A stretch of 64,000 nt of DNA, from contig JANQSD010000022.1 in the NCBI GenBank assembly GCA_028284225.1, positions 246,358-310,357 on the forward strand, given 5' to 3'. This document shows, piece by piece, positions 27,044 to 36,241 of the stretch; within the stretch, counting starts at the first letter, position 1; each line of letters starts with the position of its first letter. The notes beneath the pieces were generated by a model, which was not told the DNA's origin, searched no databases, and was given only the letters and a program-made list of their open reading frames with translations. Source of the stretch: Arenicellales bacterium. Lineage in GTDB: Bacteria > Pseudomonadota > Gammaproteobacteria > Arenicellales > JAHEKD01. Position numbers and translations under genes: made by a program.

Positions 27044-27200
27044 AGCTATTCGGATTAGGCGCGATCTGTTTCACCGGGAAACGAAACGATCGGCAATGAT
27101 AAAGAATTGTATGAATTGCAGTCTTGCAAATGACTGTTTTCCCGGGAAATGAAACGGGCATTAATGAAGAACCCCTCCTAACCTCCCCTGATAGGGGAGG
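27044..27200 (+). repeat. family B repeat copy 2 joined to family A palindrome
   Basis: 27044-27166 aligns with 24446-24566, including AATTGCAGTCTTGCA and GAAACGGG. It runs into the palindrome CCTCCCCTGATAGGGGAGG at 27182-27200. A further GATCGGCAATGAT-like fragment occurs near 27020. This is the only content of the 26994-27284 gap. Confidence 0.75.
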
Positions 27201-27284
27201 AACTATATCTCCCTATTCTTGAGGGATCAGAGAGTCAAATAAAAATCAAGATTCAAATTAATATCAAACCTATAATTCGAACCT

Positions 27285-29189
27285 ATGATCGTACTGAATA
27301 ACATCACCCTGCAACGTGGGCGAGAAAATGTGCTGGAAGATACCTCGCTGACGATTTATGAAGGCCGTAAAGTTGCCTTGATCGGTCGTAATGGTTGTGG
27401 GAAATCCAGTTTGTTTGAATTGCTGCTTGATAACATCAGTGCAGAAAAGGGTGATGCATCAGTTCCATCTGATTGCCAGATCGCACATATGGCTCAGGAG
27501 ATAACCGACAGCGACACAGATGCTTTAAATTATGTCTTGGATGGTCATGCACAATTCAGAGTTATTCAATACAAGATTCAGCAAGCCGAGTCTGATGATG
27601 ATAATCACGCTTTAAGTCATCATTATGAAGAACTTCAGACTATCGGCGGCTATCAACTAGAGAGTAAAGCGGCAGAGTTGTTGAGTGGATTGGGGTTTGC
27701 TAATGACGAATTAAACAATCCGGTGAATTCATTTTCCGGTGGTTGGCGTATTCGCTTGAATCTTGCTAAAGCACTGATGAGCCCATCAGATGTTTTGTTA
27801 TTAGACGAACCGACCAATCACCTTGATTTGGATACGACATTTTGGTTGGAGCAATGGCTAAAGCGATACCCGGGTACACTAATCATAATTTCTCATGATC
27901 GTGATTTTATTGATAATGTGGCGAAAGAAATTGTACATATAGAATCCAAAAAACTGAACTTCTATAAGGGCAATTACTCAGCGTTTGAAAAACAACGTGC
28001 TGAAAGACTGGCATTACAACAAGCCAATTTTGACAAACAGCAAAGACAGATCAAGCACATTCAAAAATTTATTACTCGCTTTAAAGCCAAAGCCAGTAAA
28101 GCTAAACAAGCTCAAAGTCGTATCAAGCAGCTCAATAACATGGAGCTGGTAGCCAGTGTGCAGATTGACAGTCCATTTAAATTTGAATTTACTGAAAGCG
28201 AGAAAACCTCCAACCCGCTCATTACCTTACGTGATATCGCACTTGGTTATGGTGCACATAAAGTTCTGGAAAATGTTGGTTTAAGTTTACATCCAGGTGC
28301 CAGGATAGGATTGCTGGGCGTCAATGGTGCCGGTAAGTCGACATTGATAAAGGGTATTCGAGGTGAATTAACCCCGTTTACTGGAGAAATAGTTAAAGGT
28401 GAGCATTGCTATATCGGCTATTTTGCCCAACATCAACTTGAGGCTTTGGATCTGAATGCGAGTGCGGTGACCCACATTCAAAGAATCTCTCCACAAGCAA
28501 GTGAGCAACAAGCCAGAAACTTCCTCGGAGGATTCGACTTTCATGGCGATAAAGCAGTGGAACCAATTGTGCCGTTTTCAGGCGGCGAAAAAGCCCGCCT
28601 GGCTCTAGCCTTGATTGTCTGGCAAAAACCTAATGTATTACTACTCGATGAGCCCACCAATCATCTAGATCTGGATATGCGTAGTGCGTTGACGTTAGCA
28701 CTGCAGAGTTTTACCGGGGCGCTAATTGTTGTCTCTCATGATCGCCATTTGCTGCGTCACAGTGTTGATGAATATTTGTTGATTGATCAAGGCAGAGTGG
28801 AGCAATTTGATGGCACACTCACAGACTACCATCGATGGATCAATGGCGGTGAGCTAAAGAAATCTGAAGCACAAACTATTGAAAAACCCTCAGCCAGTCT
28901 GACCAAAACCAATAAAAAGCTAGAACGTCAGCACACTGCTGAATTGCGCAAAGCACAAGCGCCTATTAAAAATCGGATTAAGCGTATTGAGAAAAAAATG
29001 GACCAGACTCAGACCAGGCTTAATGATGTAGAAAAAGTCTTGGCAGATGAGTCGATTTACCAACCCGACCAAAAACATAAACTGGAAGATTTGATTTTCG
29101 AGCAGACTGATCTTCGAAAGGAGTTAACGGCGTTGGAAGAGAGTTGGTTATCTTTAACTGACCAACTAGAAAGCATGACGCTAAGTTAA
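27285..29189 (+). CDS. yheS: ABC-F family ATPase YheS
   Basis: The 634 residues are close to E. coli YheS (637). There are two ATP-binding domains: Walker A motifs GRNGCGKSS (~35) and GVNGAGKST (~345), signatures FSGGWRIRLNLAKAL and FSGGEKARLALALIVWQ, and two LLLDEPTNHLDLD Walker B motifs. The inter-domain linker is rich in lysine and glutamine (KASKAKQAQSRIKQL), and a coiled C-terminal tail is present. ABC-F proteins act on ribosomes rather than in membranes. Confidence 0.94.
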   Translation: MIVLNNITLQRGRENVLEDTSLTIYEGRKVALIGRNGCGKSSLFELLLDNISAEKGDASVPSDCQIAHMAQEITDSDTDALNYVLDGHAQFRVIQYKIQQAESDDDNHALSHHYEELQTIGGYQLESKAAELLSGLGFANDELNNPVNSFSGGWRIRLNLAKALMSPSDVLLLDEPTNHLDLDTTFWLEQWLKRYPGTLIIISHDRDFIDNVAKEIVHIESKKLNFYKGNYSAFEKQRAERLALQQANFDKQQRQIKHIQKFITRFKAKASKAKQAQSRIKQLNNMELVASVQIDSPFKFEFTESEKTSNPLITLRDIALGYGAHKVLENVGLSLHPGARIGLLGVNGAGKSTLIKGIRGELTPFTGEIVKGEHCYIGYFAQHQLEALDLNASAVTHIQRISPQASEQQARNFLGGFDFHGDKAVEPIVPFSGGEKARLALALIVWQKPNVLLLDEPTNHLDLDMRSALTLALQSFTGALIVVSHDRHLLRHSVDEYLLIDQGRVEQFDGTLTDYHRWINGGELKKSEAQTIEKPSASLTKTNKKLERQHTAELRKAQAPIKNRIKRIEKKMDQTQTRLNDVEKVLADESIYQPDQKHKLEDLIFEQTDLRKELTALEESWLSLTDQLESMTLS

Positions 29190-29209
29190 TCAGTTTAGTT
29201 GAGGGAATA

Positions 29210-29833
29210 TCAACGAGGTAGAGCCGCTAATCCGATTCCAAAACTAACAAACAGGCCGCCCAAGACACGGCGAATAATCCCTGCGTGAGTATCATTAGTT
29301 AAGAAATGTTGTAATTTTTCAGCGAAATAAATTAAAACCATATGATTGATCAGACACAGCGTAGAAAAAGTGATAACTAAAATGCTGGCCTGTATAAATA
29401 AATCGTTGTTCTGATCCAGAAAAGGAGGAAACAACGCTGCCAATAAAGCAATTGCTTTGGGATTGGTCAGTGAAATGAACAAACCTTCAAAAAACAAGCG
29501 TAAATGGGAACGGTTTTGAACATTGATATGATGTTGTGTGCGGCCTATCGAGTCATCCTTCCAGACTTTATAGCCTAGAAAAATCAAATAGGCGGCACCT
29601 ACCAATTTAATTGTAGTGAACAGTAGCGCAGATGTATTCATTAGCGCACCCAAACCGAAGCATACCGCATAGCCAAGAACCGATACGCCCACGGCATTGC
29701 CGGTTGCTGAAAACAGAGTTCGGCGTGCGCCATGAGTAATTGAATTTTTTATAGTTAAAAAAATTGCCGGCCCCGGACTAACAACCGGTACGATGCTGAC
29801 AACAAGAAAAAGTAACCAGGTATTTAAAGACAT
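29210..29833 (-). CDS. LysE/RhtB family exporter
   Basis: The 207 residues have six helices, with SPGPAIFLTIKNSITHGARRTL near the N-terminus and SLTNPKAIALLAALFPPFLD in the middle, both typical of RhtB-type amino-acid exporters. It is convergent with yheS, 20 bp apart. The substrate is unknown. Confidence 0.9.
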   Translation of the reverse strand: MSLNTWLLFLVVSIVPVVSPGPAIFLTIKNSITHGARRTLFSATGNAVGVSVLGYAVCFGLGALMNTSALLFTTIKLVGAAYLIFLGYKVWKDDSIGRTQHHINVQNRSHLRLFFEGLFISLTNPKAIALLAALFPPFLDQNNDLFIQASILVITFSTLCLINHMVLIYFAEKLQHFLTNDTHAGIIRRVLGGLFVSFGIGLAALPR

Positions 29834-29956
29834 GCTACGTCAATGATTTGAATAATCATATTCTAAATAATCAGTTAAGTGTGTGCCATGTTGTTAGTAG
29901 TCGATTTCAATTTACAGCCTGGTTAATAACTGGGTTAGTTGTAGTTATTGTTTGAT

Positions 29957-30024
29957 ATGTGCCGCCCAGGCTGCTCACAGAGGAATTTTAGGTAACAGGA
30001 GTTTATTTTATTTGGGCGGCACAT
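29957..30024. repeat. 12-bp exact inverted repeat with 44-base loop
   Basis: ATGTGCCGCCCA (29957-29968) and TGGGCGGCACAT (30013-30024) are exact inverted copies. A second small hairpin, GACTG/CAGTC, follows at about 30031-30045. The structure lies between the minus-strand gene ending at 30068 and the LysE start at 29833. It may be a transcript-end or leader structure. Confidence 0.5.
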
Positions 30025-30067
30025 AATCTGACTGTTAATCAGTCGGCGGTGTCAAAGGCGATACGTT

Positions 30068-30484
30068 TTAATACTGCGGGTCAAATTCACCCTTAAACAA
30101 TCCTTGCGAATCTGATTTTGCAACATAGATCTTGTCGTCAAGATAAATAGCATAACAATTTTCAGTACTGCCATCCCATTGATTCCAGTGAATACATAGT
30201 TCATTATCACGAATTATCCAGCTGCCATTATCCACATCGTTGTCAGGTGTTTTGGCTGACAAAAAGTCACTGCTGAATAAATAGCCGATCATATTGCCGT
30301 CTGCTAGGAAACGGAAATGAGCAGAGTCCCAACCCTTAGTTTGTTGCTTCTCTCTCATATCGAAAAAAATATCTTTACCGGAGAAGAGGTCGGCTAACTG
30401 TGGGTCTGAGACACGTGTAGAATTGCCCCAGGCAAGTGAAGAGATCAAAACGCTGCACAATAAGAATTTGCTTTTACTTAACAT
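30068..30484 (-). CDS. small exported protein of unknown function
   Basis: The 138 residues start with a signal peptide (FLLCSVLISSLAWGNS, cleavage near 21). The mature part has strand-rich segments with two cysteines (GSWIIRDNELCIHWNQWDGSTENCYAIYL) that could form a disulfide. The layout (low-complexity helix, then a lipocalin-like sheet) resembles small periplasmic DUF995-type proteins, but I cannot assign it firmly. Confidence 0.65.
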   Translation of the reverse strand: MLSKSKFLLCSVLISSLAWGNSTRVSDPQLADLFSGKDIFFDMREKQQTKGWDSAHFRFLADGNMIGYLFSSDFLSAKTPDNDVDNGSWIIRDNELCIHWNQWDGSTENCYAIYLDDKIYVAKSDSQGLFKGEFDPQY

Positions 30485-30679
30485 ATCGTCACCTTACATA
30501 ATTGTTTATAACAATTTGAATATGGTTTAAATCGTATTTAAAGTTTGACTGTCAATTTAATTTTAAAAGCAGATAAACCATATCAATGAACAAATAGTAG
30601 TTGCAATCGGGGTCTATAAAAATGCATAATACATTGATTTTAAAGCATTATTGTATTGGTATAGATAGGCTGACACGTC

Positions 30680-32080
30680 ATGAAACTTCACATTGACTGT
30701 ACTGGTAGAGGTGACAGTACAATTACAGATTATCTGGTTAGTAAGATAACTGAACAAATCGAATTATCAAATTTACCGGCCGGTACCCGCTTACCATCGA
30801 TTCGCGGCTTTGCTGATATCAATGACGTTAGCCGTTTTACAGTAGTACAGGTTTATGATCGGTTAGTTGCAGATGGTTTATTGCAATCACGTCCTGGAGC
30901 GGGTTTTTATGTTACCGATATTTCGATAACTAAAAAGTTAACCGATGACATTATTGAAAGTGAAAATTGTGGCGTTATTGGAGGTGCGATAACCAACAAA
31001 AACTTCTTAAGTGTTGGTCGTGGATCACTGCCTTATAACTGGTTGGAAAACGCCGGATTGGAAAAAGCAATACGTAAGGTCGGCCGTAGCTCATTAACGG
31101 AATTATTAGAGGGTTACTCAAATATATATGGGTATGAGCCCTTACGGGAACAGCTTCGGCAAAGGCTGATTAATATAGGGATTTCCGCCGGTATTGATCA
31201 AATCCTCACAGTTAATGGCGCGTTGTCCGGTATAGATATTGTCTGCCGTACTTTGCTCAAAAGTGGTGATGTTGTGCTTATTGATGATCCGGGTTATCAC
31301 ATGCTTAGTGAGCTAATGGAGAGTCTTGAAGTCAAGATTTTAGGTGTACCCTGGAATAGGCAAGGGCCGGATATTGAAGCGTTAGATAAACTAGCCAGTA
31401 AATACCAGCCTAAATTATTCATCACCTCAGGCGTTAATCAGAATCCGACTAATCTGACTGTTTTGCCGGCTGTAATGCATCAGGTGTTGACTATGGCTGA
31501 GCGACATAATTTCCGGATTATTGAAGACGATGTGTTTGGTGTATTTCATCTTGAATCGCCACTTCGCTATGCCACCTTAGACCAGCTTAACCGTGTGATT
31601 TATATTAATTCATACTCCAAAACGATCTCAGGACGACTTCGAATTGGTTACCTGGCGCTACCCGAGTCATTAGTGGAAAATGTACTGCAAACACGCAGGT
31701 TAGGTGGACGTACCAGCGAACTTGCTGAACGAGTGGTGTATGAATTGTTGCGGGAAGGTAATTATCGCAAGCATATTCAATACCTGGTAGGACGTTTACA
31801 GAAATCACGAGAGAAAACAATAAAGTTCCTTTCGCAGCTAGGGTTTGAGTTTTTCGTTATACCTGAATATGGAGAATTCTTGTGGGTAAGACTCCCGTGG
31901 CTGGAGAATAGTAAAGAGCTAGCTGATGAGGGCCTGAAAAACGAAATTCATTTTATGTCGGGCGACCATTTTACCGCAGATAGCCGCGCTAGCCCCTGGA
32001 TTCGGTTCAGCATAGCCTGGTGTCAGGATCCAAGGTTAGTAAAGTTTTTAAACGAATTTGTTGCAAGGAAACAACCATGA
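30680..32080 (+). CDS. MocR-type GntR/aminotransferase regulator
   Basis: The 466 residues comprise a GntR winged helix (LPAGTRLPSIRGFADINDVSRFTVVQVYDRLV) and an aminotransferase-like domain with VNQNPTNLT, IIEDDVFGVFH and the PLP lysine in NSYSKTISGRLRIGYL. The stop codon overlaps the start of the following GST gene (ATGA), so unusually this regulator is the first gene of the operon it probably controls, with GST and PhzF after it. Confidence 0.9.
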   Translation: MKLHIDCTGRGDSTITDYLVSKITEQIELSNLPAGTRLPSIRGFADINDVSRFTVVQVYDRLVADGLLQSRPGAGFYVTDISITKKLTDDIIESENCGVIGGAITNKNFLSVGRGSLPYNWLENAGLEKAIRKVGRSSLTELLEGYSNIYGYEPLREQLRQRLINIGISAGIDQILTVNGALSGIDIVCRTLLKSGDVVLIDDPGYHMLSELMESLEVKILGVPWNRQGPDIEALDKLASKYQPKLFITSGVNQNPTNLTVLPAVMHQVLTMAERHNFRIIEDDVFGVFHLESPLRYATLDQLNRVIYINSYSKTISGRLRIGYLALPESLVENVLQTRRLGGRTSELAERVVYELLREGNYRKHIQYLVGRLQKSREKTIKFLSQLGFEFFVIPEYGEFLWVRLPWLENSKELADEGLKNEIHFMSGDHFTADSRASPWIRFSIAWCQDPRLVKFLNEFVARKQP

Positions 32081-32715
32081 AACTTTATTATTCGCCCGGT
32101 GCGTGTTCGTTAGCGCCGCATATCGTGCTGGAAGAAATTGGTCGGCCTTATCAAACTCATTTAGTTTCTTCTATGGATGGTTCAACCAAAACTGCGGAAT
32201 ATCTAGAAATTAACCCCAAGGGTAGAGTACCGGTCCTGGATACAGGAACAGATGTTATTACCGAAGTACCAGCGATAATGACCTATCTGGCACGCACATA
32301 TTCTGATAGTAAGTTGTTGGATGATTCACCGATAAATTCTGCCCGGGCGCTGGAGTGGATGAATTGGCTAGCCAGTGGTGTGCATGCCTTGCCGGTTGCG
32401 CAAATCTGGCGGGTGGAGCGATTTGCAGACGATCCTGACGCCTATTCAAGCATTAAACGCCAGGGTATGCTGAATTTAGAATCGTCTTATCAAATGATTG
32501 AGCAGAAATTACAAGAGCTGCCGGATCTCTGGGTTATAGCAAATAGCTACTCAATTGTTGATGCGTACCTTCTGGTTTTTTATCGTTGGGGAAATCGTTT
32601 GGGGCTCGATATGAAACCCACATTCCCGATTTGGACAAAACATGCCTTGGCTCTACTGGAGAGGGAAGCAGTGCAAAAGGTTTTGGAACATGAACAGATT
32701 TCAATTTGGGAGTAG
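32077..32715 (+). CDS. glutathione S-transferase
   Basis: The ATG at 32077 overlaps the MocR stop and gives 212 residues, normal for a beta-class-like GST. The N-terminal thioredoxin-like domain shows MKLYYSPGACSLAPHIVLEEIG, INPKGRVPVLDTG (cis-Pro) and ITEVPAIMTYLA. The C-terminal helical domain has WVIANSYSIVDAYLLVFYRWG. Start choice rests on the family N-terminus and the 4-bp overlap. Coupling to a MocR regulator and a PhzF isomerase suggests a specific metabolic role. Confidence 0.92.
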   Translation: MKLYYSPGACSLAPHIVLEEIGRPYQTHLVSSMDGSTKTAEYLEINPKGRVPVLDTGTDVITEVPAIMTYLARTYSDSKLLDDSPINSARALEWMNWLASGVHALPVAQIWRVERFADDPDAYSSIKRQGMLNLESSYQMIEQKLQELPDLWVIANSYSIVDAYLLVFYRWGNRLGLDMKPTFPIWTKHALALLEREAVQKVLEHEQISIWE

Positions 32716-32718
32716 CTC

Positions 32719-33555
32719 ATGCAACGAAGATTTATACAATGTGACGTATTTTCTGCAACTCCGATCAAAGGTAACGGTTTGGCTGTAATTATAGATGCAG
32801 AAGGTTTAAGCGATCAGCAAATGCAGGAGTTTGCGGCCTGGACAAATCTGGCCGAAACTACATTTTTATTTCCACCGGATGATCCATCGGCTGATTACAA
32901 GGTTCGAATTTTTTCACCTGGCAGGGAAATGCTATTTGCCGGCCATCCTACTTTAGGGAGCTGTGCCGCCTGGTTACATGCAGGCGGAGTGCCGCATGAT
33001 CCAAACAGTATCCGCCAGGAATGTGCTATTGGTATTGTAGAAATTAATATGCAGGGAACAGTTCCGGCTTTTATTGCACCACCGACTTCGATTGATGATT
33101 TGCCGAGTGAGGAATCAAATAAACTCATAGATGCTCTGGAACTCGATTCAGAACAAGTCATCAATACTGTCAAACTAGACAATGGACCTGTCTGGCAGGT
33201 GCTGGAATTAGAAAATGCTGATCAAGTTTTAGCTGTAGATTCTTTGAAAGTACGCTGGCCTGAGTTTAGAGCGGTCGGCTTGTTAGGTGCACACCCTCAA
33301 GGCTCTGAATGTGACTATGAAGTGCGCATGCTGGCGCCATCCAGTGGCATGAGTGAGGATCCGATTACCGGTTCGCTTAATTCGGCTTTAGCGTGCTGGT
33401 TATATGATCAAGGTAGATTAAACCAAGAAATTGTTATGGCTCAGGGTACCAGTATCAACCGCCAGGGGCGGGTTTATATCAAACCCGATTTAGATGGTCG
33501 GATTCTAATAGGTGGTCAAACCAGCATTGTGATCGAAGGAACAATAGAACTATAA
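32719..33555 (+). CDS. PhzF family isomerase/epimerase
   Basis: The 278 residues match the PhzF family (two-lobed diaminopimelate-epimerase fold). Seen: CDVFSATPIKGNGLAVI, NLAETTFLFPP with the conserved catalytic glutamate, FAGHPTLGSCAAWLHAG, and SEDPITGSLNSALACWL. It starts 3 bp after the GST stop, so the three genes form a tight operon. The substrate is unknown. Confidence 0.92.
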   Translation: MQRRFIQCDVFSATPIKGNGLAVIIDAEGLSDQQMQEFAAWTNLAETTFLFPPDDPSADYKVRIFSPGREMLFAGHPTLGSCAAWLHAGGVPHDPNSIRQECAIGIVEINMQGTVPAFIAPPTSIDDLPSEESNKLIDALELDSEQVINTVKLDNGPVWQVLELENADQVLAVDSLKVRWPEFRAVGLLGAHPQGSECDYEVRMLAPSSGMSEDPITGSLNSALACWLYDQGRLNQEIVMAQGTSINRQGRVYIKPDLDGRILIGGQTSIVIEGTIEL

Positions 33556-33557
33556 AG

Positions 33558-35126
33558 TCAGTTGTAATCAGTGCTCTTGTAAGCGGTTATGTTATCTGAA
33601 TCAGTTGCAGGAGGTAATGTCTGAGGAATATTACAGGCATACTCTGATGGTGTGACCAGCATGTCAGGAAAAACCGCTTTGGCTAAAATAAAGCTCATGA
33701 CCTGGAATTCTGGTCGCCAGGTTTGAAGGTTTTTATTTTCCTGCAATATCCCGCAAGGCCGGGCATTGCTGTGACAACCTTTGCAACTGTAATTTTTAGG
33801 CAAATTCGTGTAGGGATCGACCAATTGGGTATAAGACTCCAGTGCTGAATTGATCAACCGTTCAATATTTGCAGTCGGACAGGTTTTCGGTGACCATTGC
33901 TGAGGTTTTGCCCAGTTATCGGTCAACTTCATGCGGCAGTTTTCAGCTACATGTTGAACGTTTACCATTTGATAATACTTTAGCGGCGAATTTTGATATC
34001 TGTCCTGATAACTCTTGTTAATTAGCTGTAACCACAATGGGATGTCGTTGGCACGTGAAATATTTACGGGTTGCCGCTTCCAGATATCCGCCAGATTATC
34101 TTTGCTAGTGATAACGGCTGGCAGATTACCATTAAAACCCCTATTTCCATAGGGAGGCCAGATATTGACTTGTGTTTTGTTAGCTTTGCCGGGATTAAAA
34201 GAGGGTTTGAGCCCTGATTGATTAGTCGGTTGTAGAATTTCGACATTATCAATTTGTTCAAAAGTGCTCGCAACGTGACTTAATCGAGTAATACGATGTA
34301 TATGTAAAGCAACTAACGCTGCAGTACCACGAAAACAATTTGTTCTGTCTGGACTGATGATAACGGCTGCTTGCGTATAGTAACGCTTTGGGTCGTCATG
34401 TTCAGGGTCAAGAATGCGCCACGCTGCCTTGGTTTCCAGCATTCCGACTTTGCCAGGCTGATCAAAGGGTAAGGCCCGAAAACCGCCTTGAGGTGAATTT
34501 TTTGCTTGCATGAATTGTGCCTGTTGGCTGATCGCTACCGATTTAGATTGTATTTGTGCGTTGTAATAGTCGTTATCACGTAAATAATTAAAGAAGGTTT
34601 TATTAAGCGTGACCTGATAGCGAACGTAGCGACCAAATTGATCCTGCAAAGGAGCTACTGGTCCTTTGCGGGCACTTTCACTGGGTTGATTAATATCATA
34701 CAGAGCAATTTCTGTTTCCCGGTCATAACCGCCACATAGTTCGGCAATAGCTTTATCCGTCATTCCAGCTGGTAGCTGTGGCAGGTCATCCCAGCTCGGA
34801 TAATTTTCCCAGTAAGAAGGTGGTAGTAACGCTTCCTGAGGCTGGGCATAAGTCTGCCAAACTAATGGAGATTTAATTGCGGGTTGATTTTGGGTGGTGT
34901 CAGCCTGCCCTCGAACACCCGGCTTAGCTGGCCAACTTAAGGCAACAAAAGATGCCCACATATAGTCCACATAGTCTAATTCTGTCCGATTAACGAAATA
35001 GCCGTCTGCATCAGTTGAAAATGTCATTACAGGTAACTCGTAATCCTGAGCCATAGTGTGAGTTGGTGAAATGACTATAGTGCTAGCAAAGAAACAGAAA
35101 TAGGGGAAAAGCTTTAATTTTGACAT
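33558..35126 (-). CDS. exported CxxCH-containing protein of unknown function
   Basis: The 522 residues start with a signal peptide (ending near HTMAQ, residue ~26). There is a single c-type heme motif near residue 447 (YSCKGCHSN). The rest is a large uncharacterised domain (VDYMWASFVALSWPA, FRGTAALVALHIHRITRLSHVASTFEQ). The histidine cluster LHIHRITRLSH could supply metal or distal heme ligands. AGGAGG lies 7 bp before the ATG. It could be a periplasmic redox enzyme, but I do not recognise a characterised family. Confidence 0.75.
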   Translation of the reverse strand: MSKLKLFPYFCFFASTIVISPTHTMAQDYELPVMTFSTDADGYFVNRTELDYVDYMWASFVALSWPAKPGVRGQADTTQNQPAIKSPLVWQTYAQPQEALLPPSYWENYPSWDDLPQLPAGMTDKAIAELCGGYDRETEIALYDINQPSESARKGPVAPLQDQFGRYVRYQVTLNKTFFNYLRDNDYYNAQIQSKSVAISQQAQFMQAKNSPQGGFRALPFDQPGKVGMLETKAAWRILDPEHDDPKRYYTQAAVIISPDRTNCFRGTAALVALHIHRITRLSHVASTFEQIDNVEILQPTNQSGLKPSFNPGKANKTQVNIWPPYGNRGFNGNLPAVITSKDNLADIWKRQPVNISRANDIPLWLQLINKSYQDRYQNSPLKYYQMVNVQHVAENCRMKLTDNWAKPQQWSPKTCPTANIERLINSALESYTQLVDPYTNLPKNYSCKGCHSNARPCGILQENKNLQTWRPEFQVMSFILAKAVFPDMLVTPSEYACNIPQTLPPATDSDNITAYKSTDYN

Positions 35127-35324
35127 GGTACATCCTCCTTTATGCTATTGAGTGTAACATGTCTGATGTTTGCTAAATAAATTTCAAGAGTAACTAAAAA
35201 TTTCGGTTGTCTTGCAATAAAAAGTCAGTGGTTGGAAATGAAAATTAATCGAAGTTTATTAAGCGCGGACGTATTATAATAATCGTGGAATAATTAAAAA
35301 CTACACCAAAGAAGGAGAATCAAG

Positions 35325-35366
35325 ATGATACTAAGGCCTGTATCATTTCGGTTATCAACAAAATGA
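35325..35366 (+). CDS. possible 13-residue leader peptide
   Basis: A short frame ATG-ATA-CTA to TGA follows AAGGAG by 6 bases and ends 31 bp before the lysozyme start. No special residue bias is visible, so it may be fortuitous. Confidence 0.2.
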   Translation: MILRPVSFRLSTK

Positions 35367-35397
35367 AGAAGCTGAAAAAATCACGGAGAAATAAGCC

Positions 35398-36108
35398 ATG
35401 TTCAATGTTAGCGATGGTTTTTACATAAAACCTTTTTTTTCAATTATTGTTGCTTTGTTCGCTCATTTTGATTTTGTGATGGCGGATGAAGAGTCCTCCG
35501 TCCAGGGGATTGATGTATCACATTATCAGGGCGATGTTGACTGGCAAGCGGTCAGCAATGCAGGCACGGCGTTTGCTTTCATCAAGTGTACCGATAGTAC
35601 AACTGATAAGGACTCTAAATTCGAAACCAATTGGGCAGCAACACAGGCGCTAGGCATCCCGCGCGGGGCGTATCATTTTTTTCATCCTGAAATAGATGCT
35701 GTTACACAAGCCGATTTCTTTCTTACATGCTTTGATACTAGCCTTGGCGAACTACCGCCAGTGATTGATGTTGAACGATACAAAGATGATTTTGCAAAAT
35801 TACGATGCCAGGATGTTATTGATAAAATCAACGCGTTCGCCGCTGCAGTCATCCAAAAACTTAACGGAACAATCATCATCTACACGAATCCAAGCACTTG
35901 GGAACAGAATATGTGCAGTGCAGATATATTCGACAATTATGGTATTTGGATTGCCGAGTATAGCGACACACTCGATATCAGTAGTAAATGGGAAAAGTGG
36001 AATTTCTGGCAGTACAGTCAGACTGGCACCATTGATGGCATTGACGGTAATGTAGACCTAAATCGATTTAATGGCTCAACCGATCAATTTCAGGCGTACT
36101 TAAGGTAA
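35398..36108 (+). CDS. exported glycoside hydrolase family 25 lysozyme
   Basis: The 236 residues carry a signal peptide (about 1-29, ending FVMADE) and a GH25 domain. Conserved features: GIDVSHYQGDVDW, FAFIKCTDSTTDKDSKF, PRGAYHFFHPEIDAVTQADFF, the catalytic PPVIDVE, and the terminal FWQYSQTGTIDGIDGNVDLNRF. It should cleave peptidoglycan in the periplasm or outside the cell. There are no holin or phage genes nearby, so it looks like a housekeeping or competition enzyme. GGAG precedes the ATG by 9 bp. Confidence 0.93.
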   Translation: MFNVSDGFYIKPFFSIIVALFAHFDFVMADEESSVQGIDVSHYQGDVDWQAVSNAGTAFAFIKCTDSTTDKDSKFETNWAATQALGIPRGAYHFFHPEIDAVTQADFFLTCFDTSLGELPPVIDVERYKDDFAKLRCQDVIDKINAFAAAVIQKLNGTIIIYTNPSTWEQNMCSADIFDNYGIWIAEYSDTLDISSKWEKWNFWQYSQTGTIDGIDGNVDLNRFNGSTDQFQAYLR

Positions 36109-36241
36109 ACAATCTGCAACTAATTCTCTTAACTATAATTTAACGGCTAATCTATCGCCCCATTAGCGCCCGACAATACTAGCGAGGCCAATAAGTGCAG
36201 GAGCCAGGAAAATTTTCAATAAAGTAGTAATAATTTTCTAT

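Noticed and set aside
35398..36108. Prophage lysis module
   Set aside because: The GH25 enzyme has a signal peptide and there are no holin, spanin or phage structural genes nearby.
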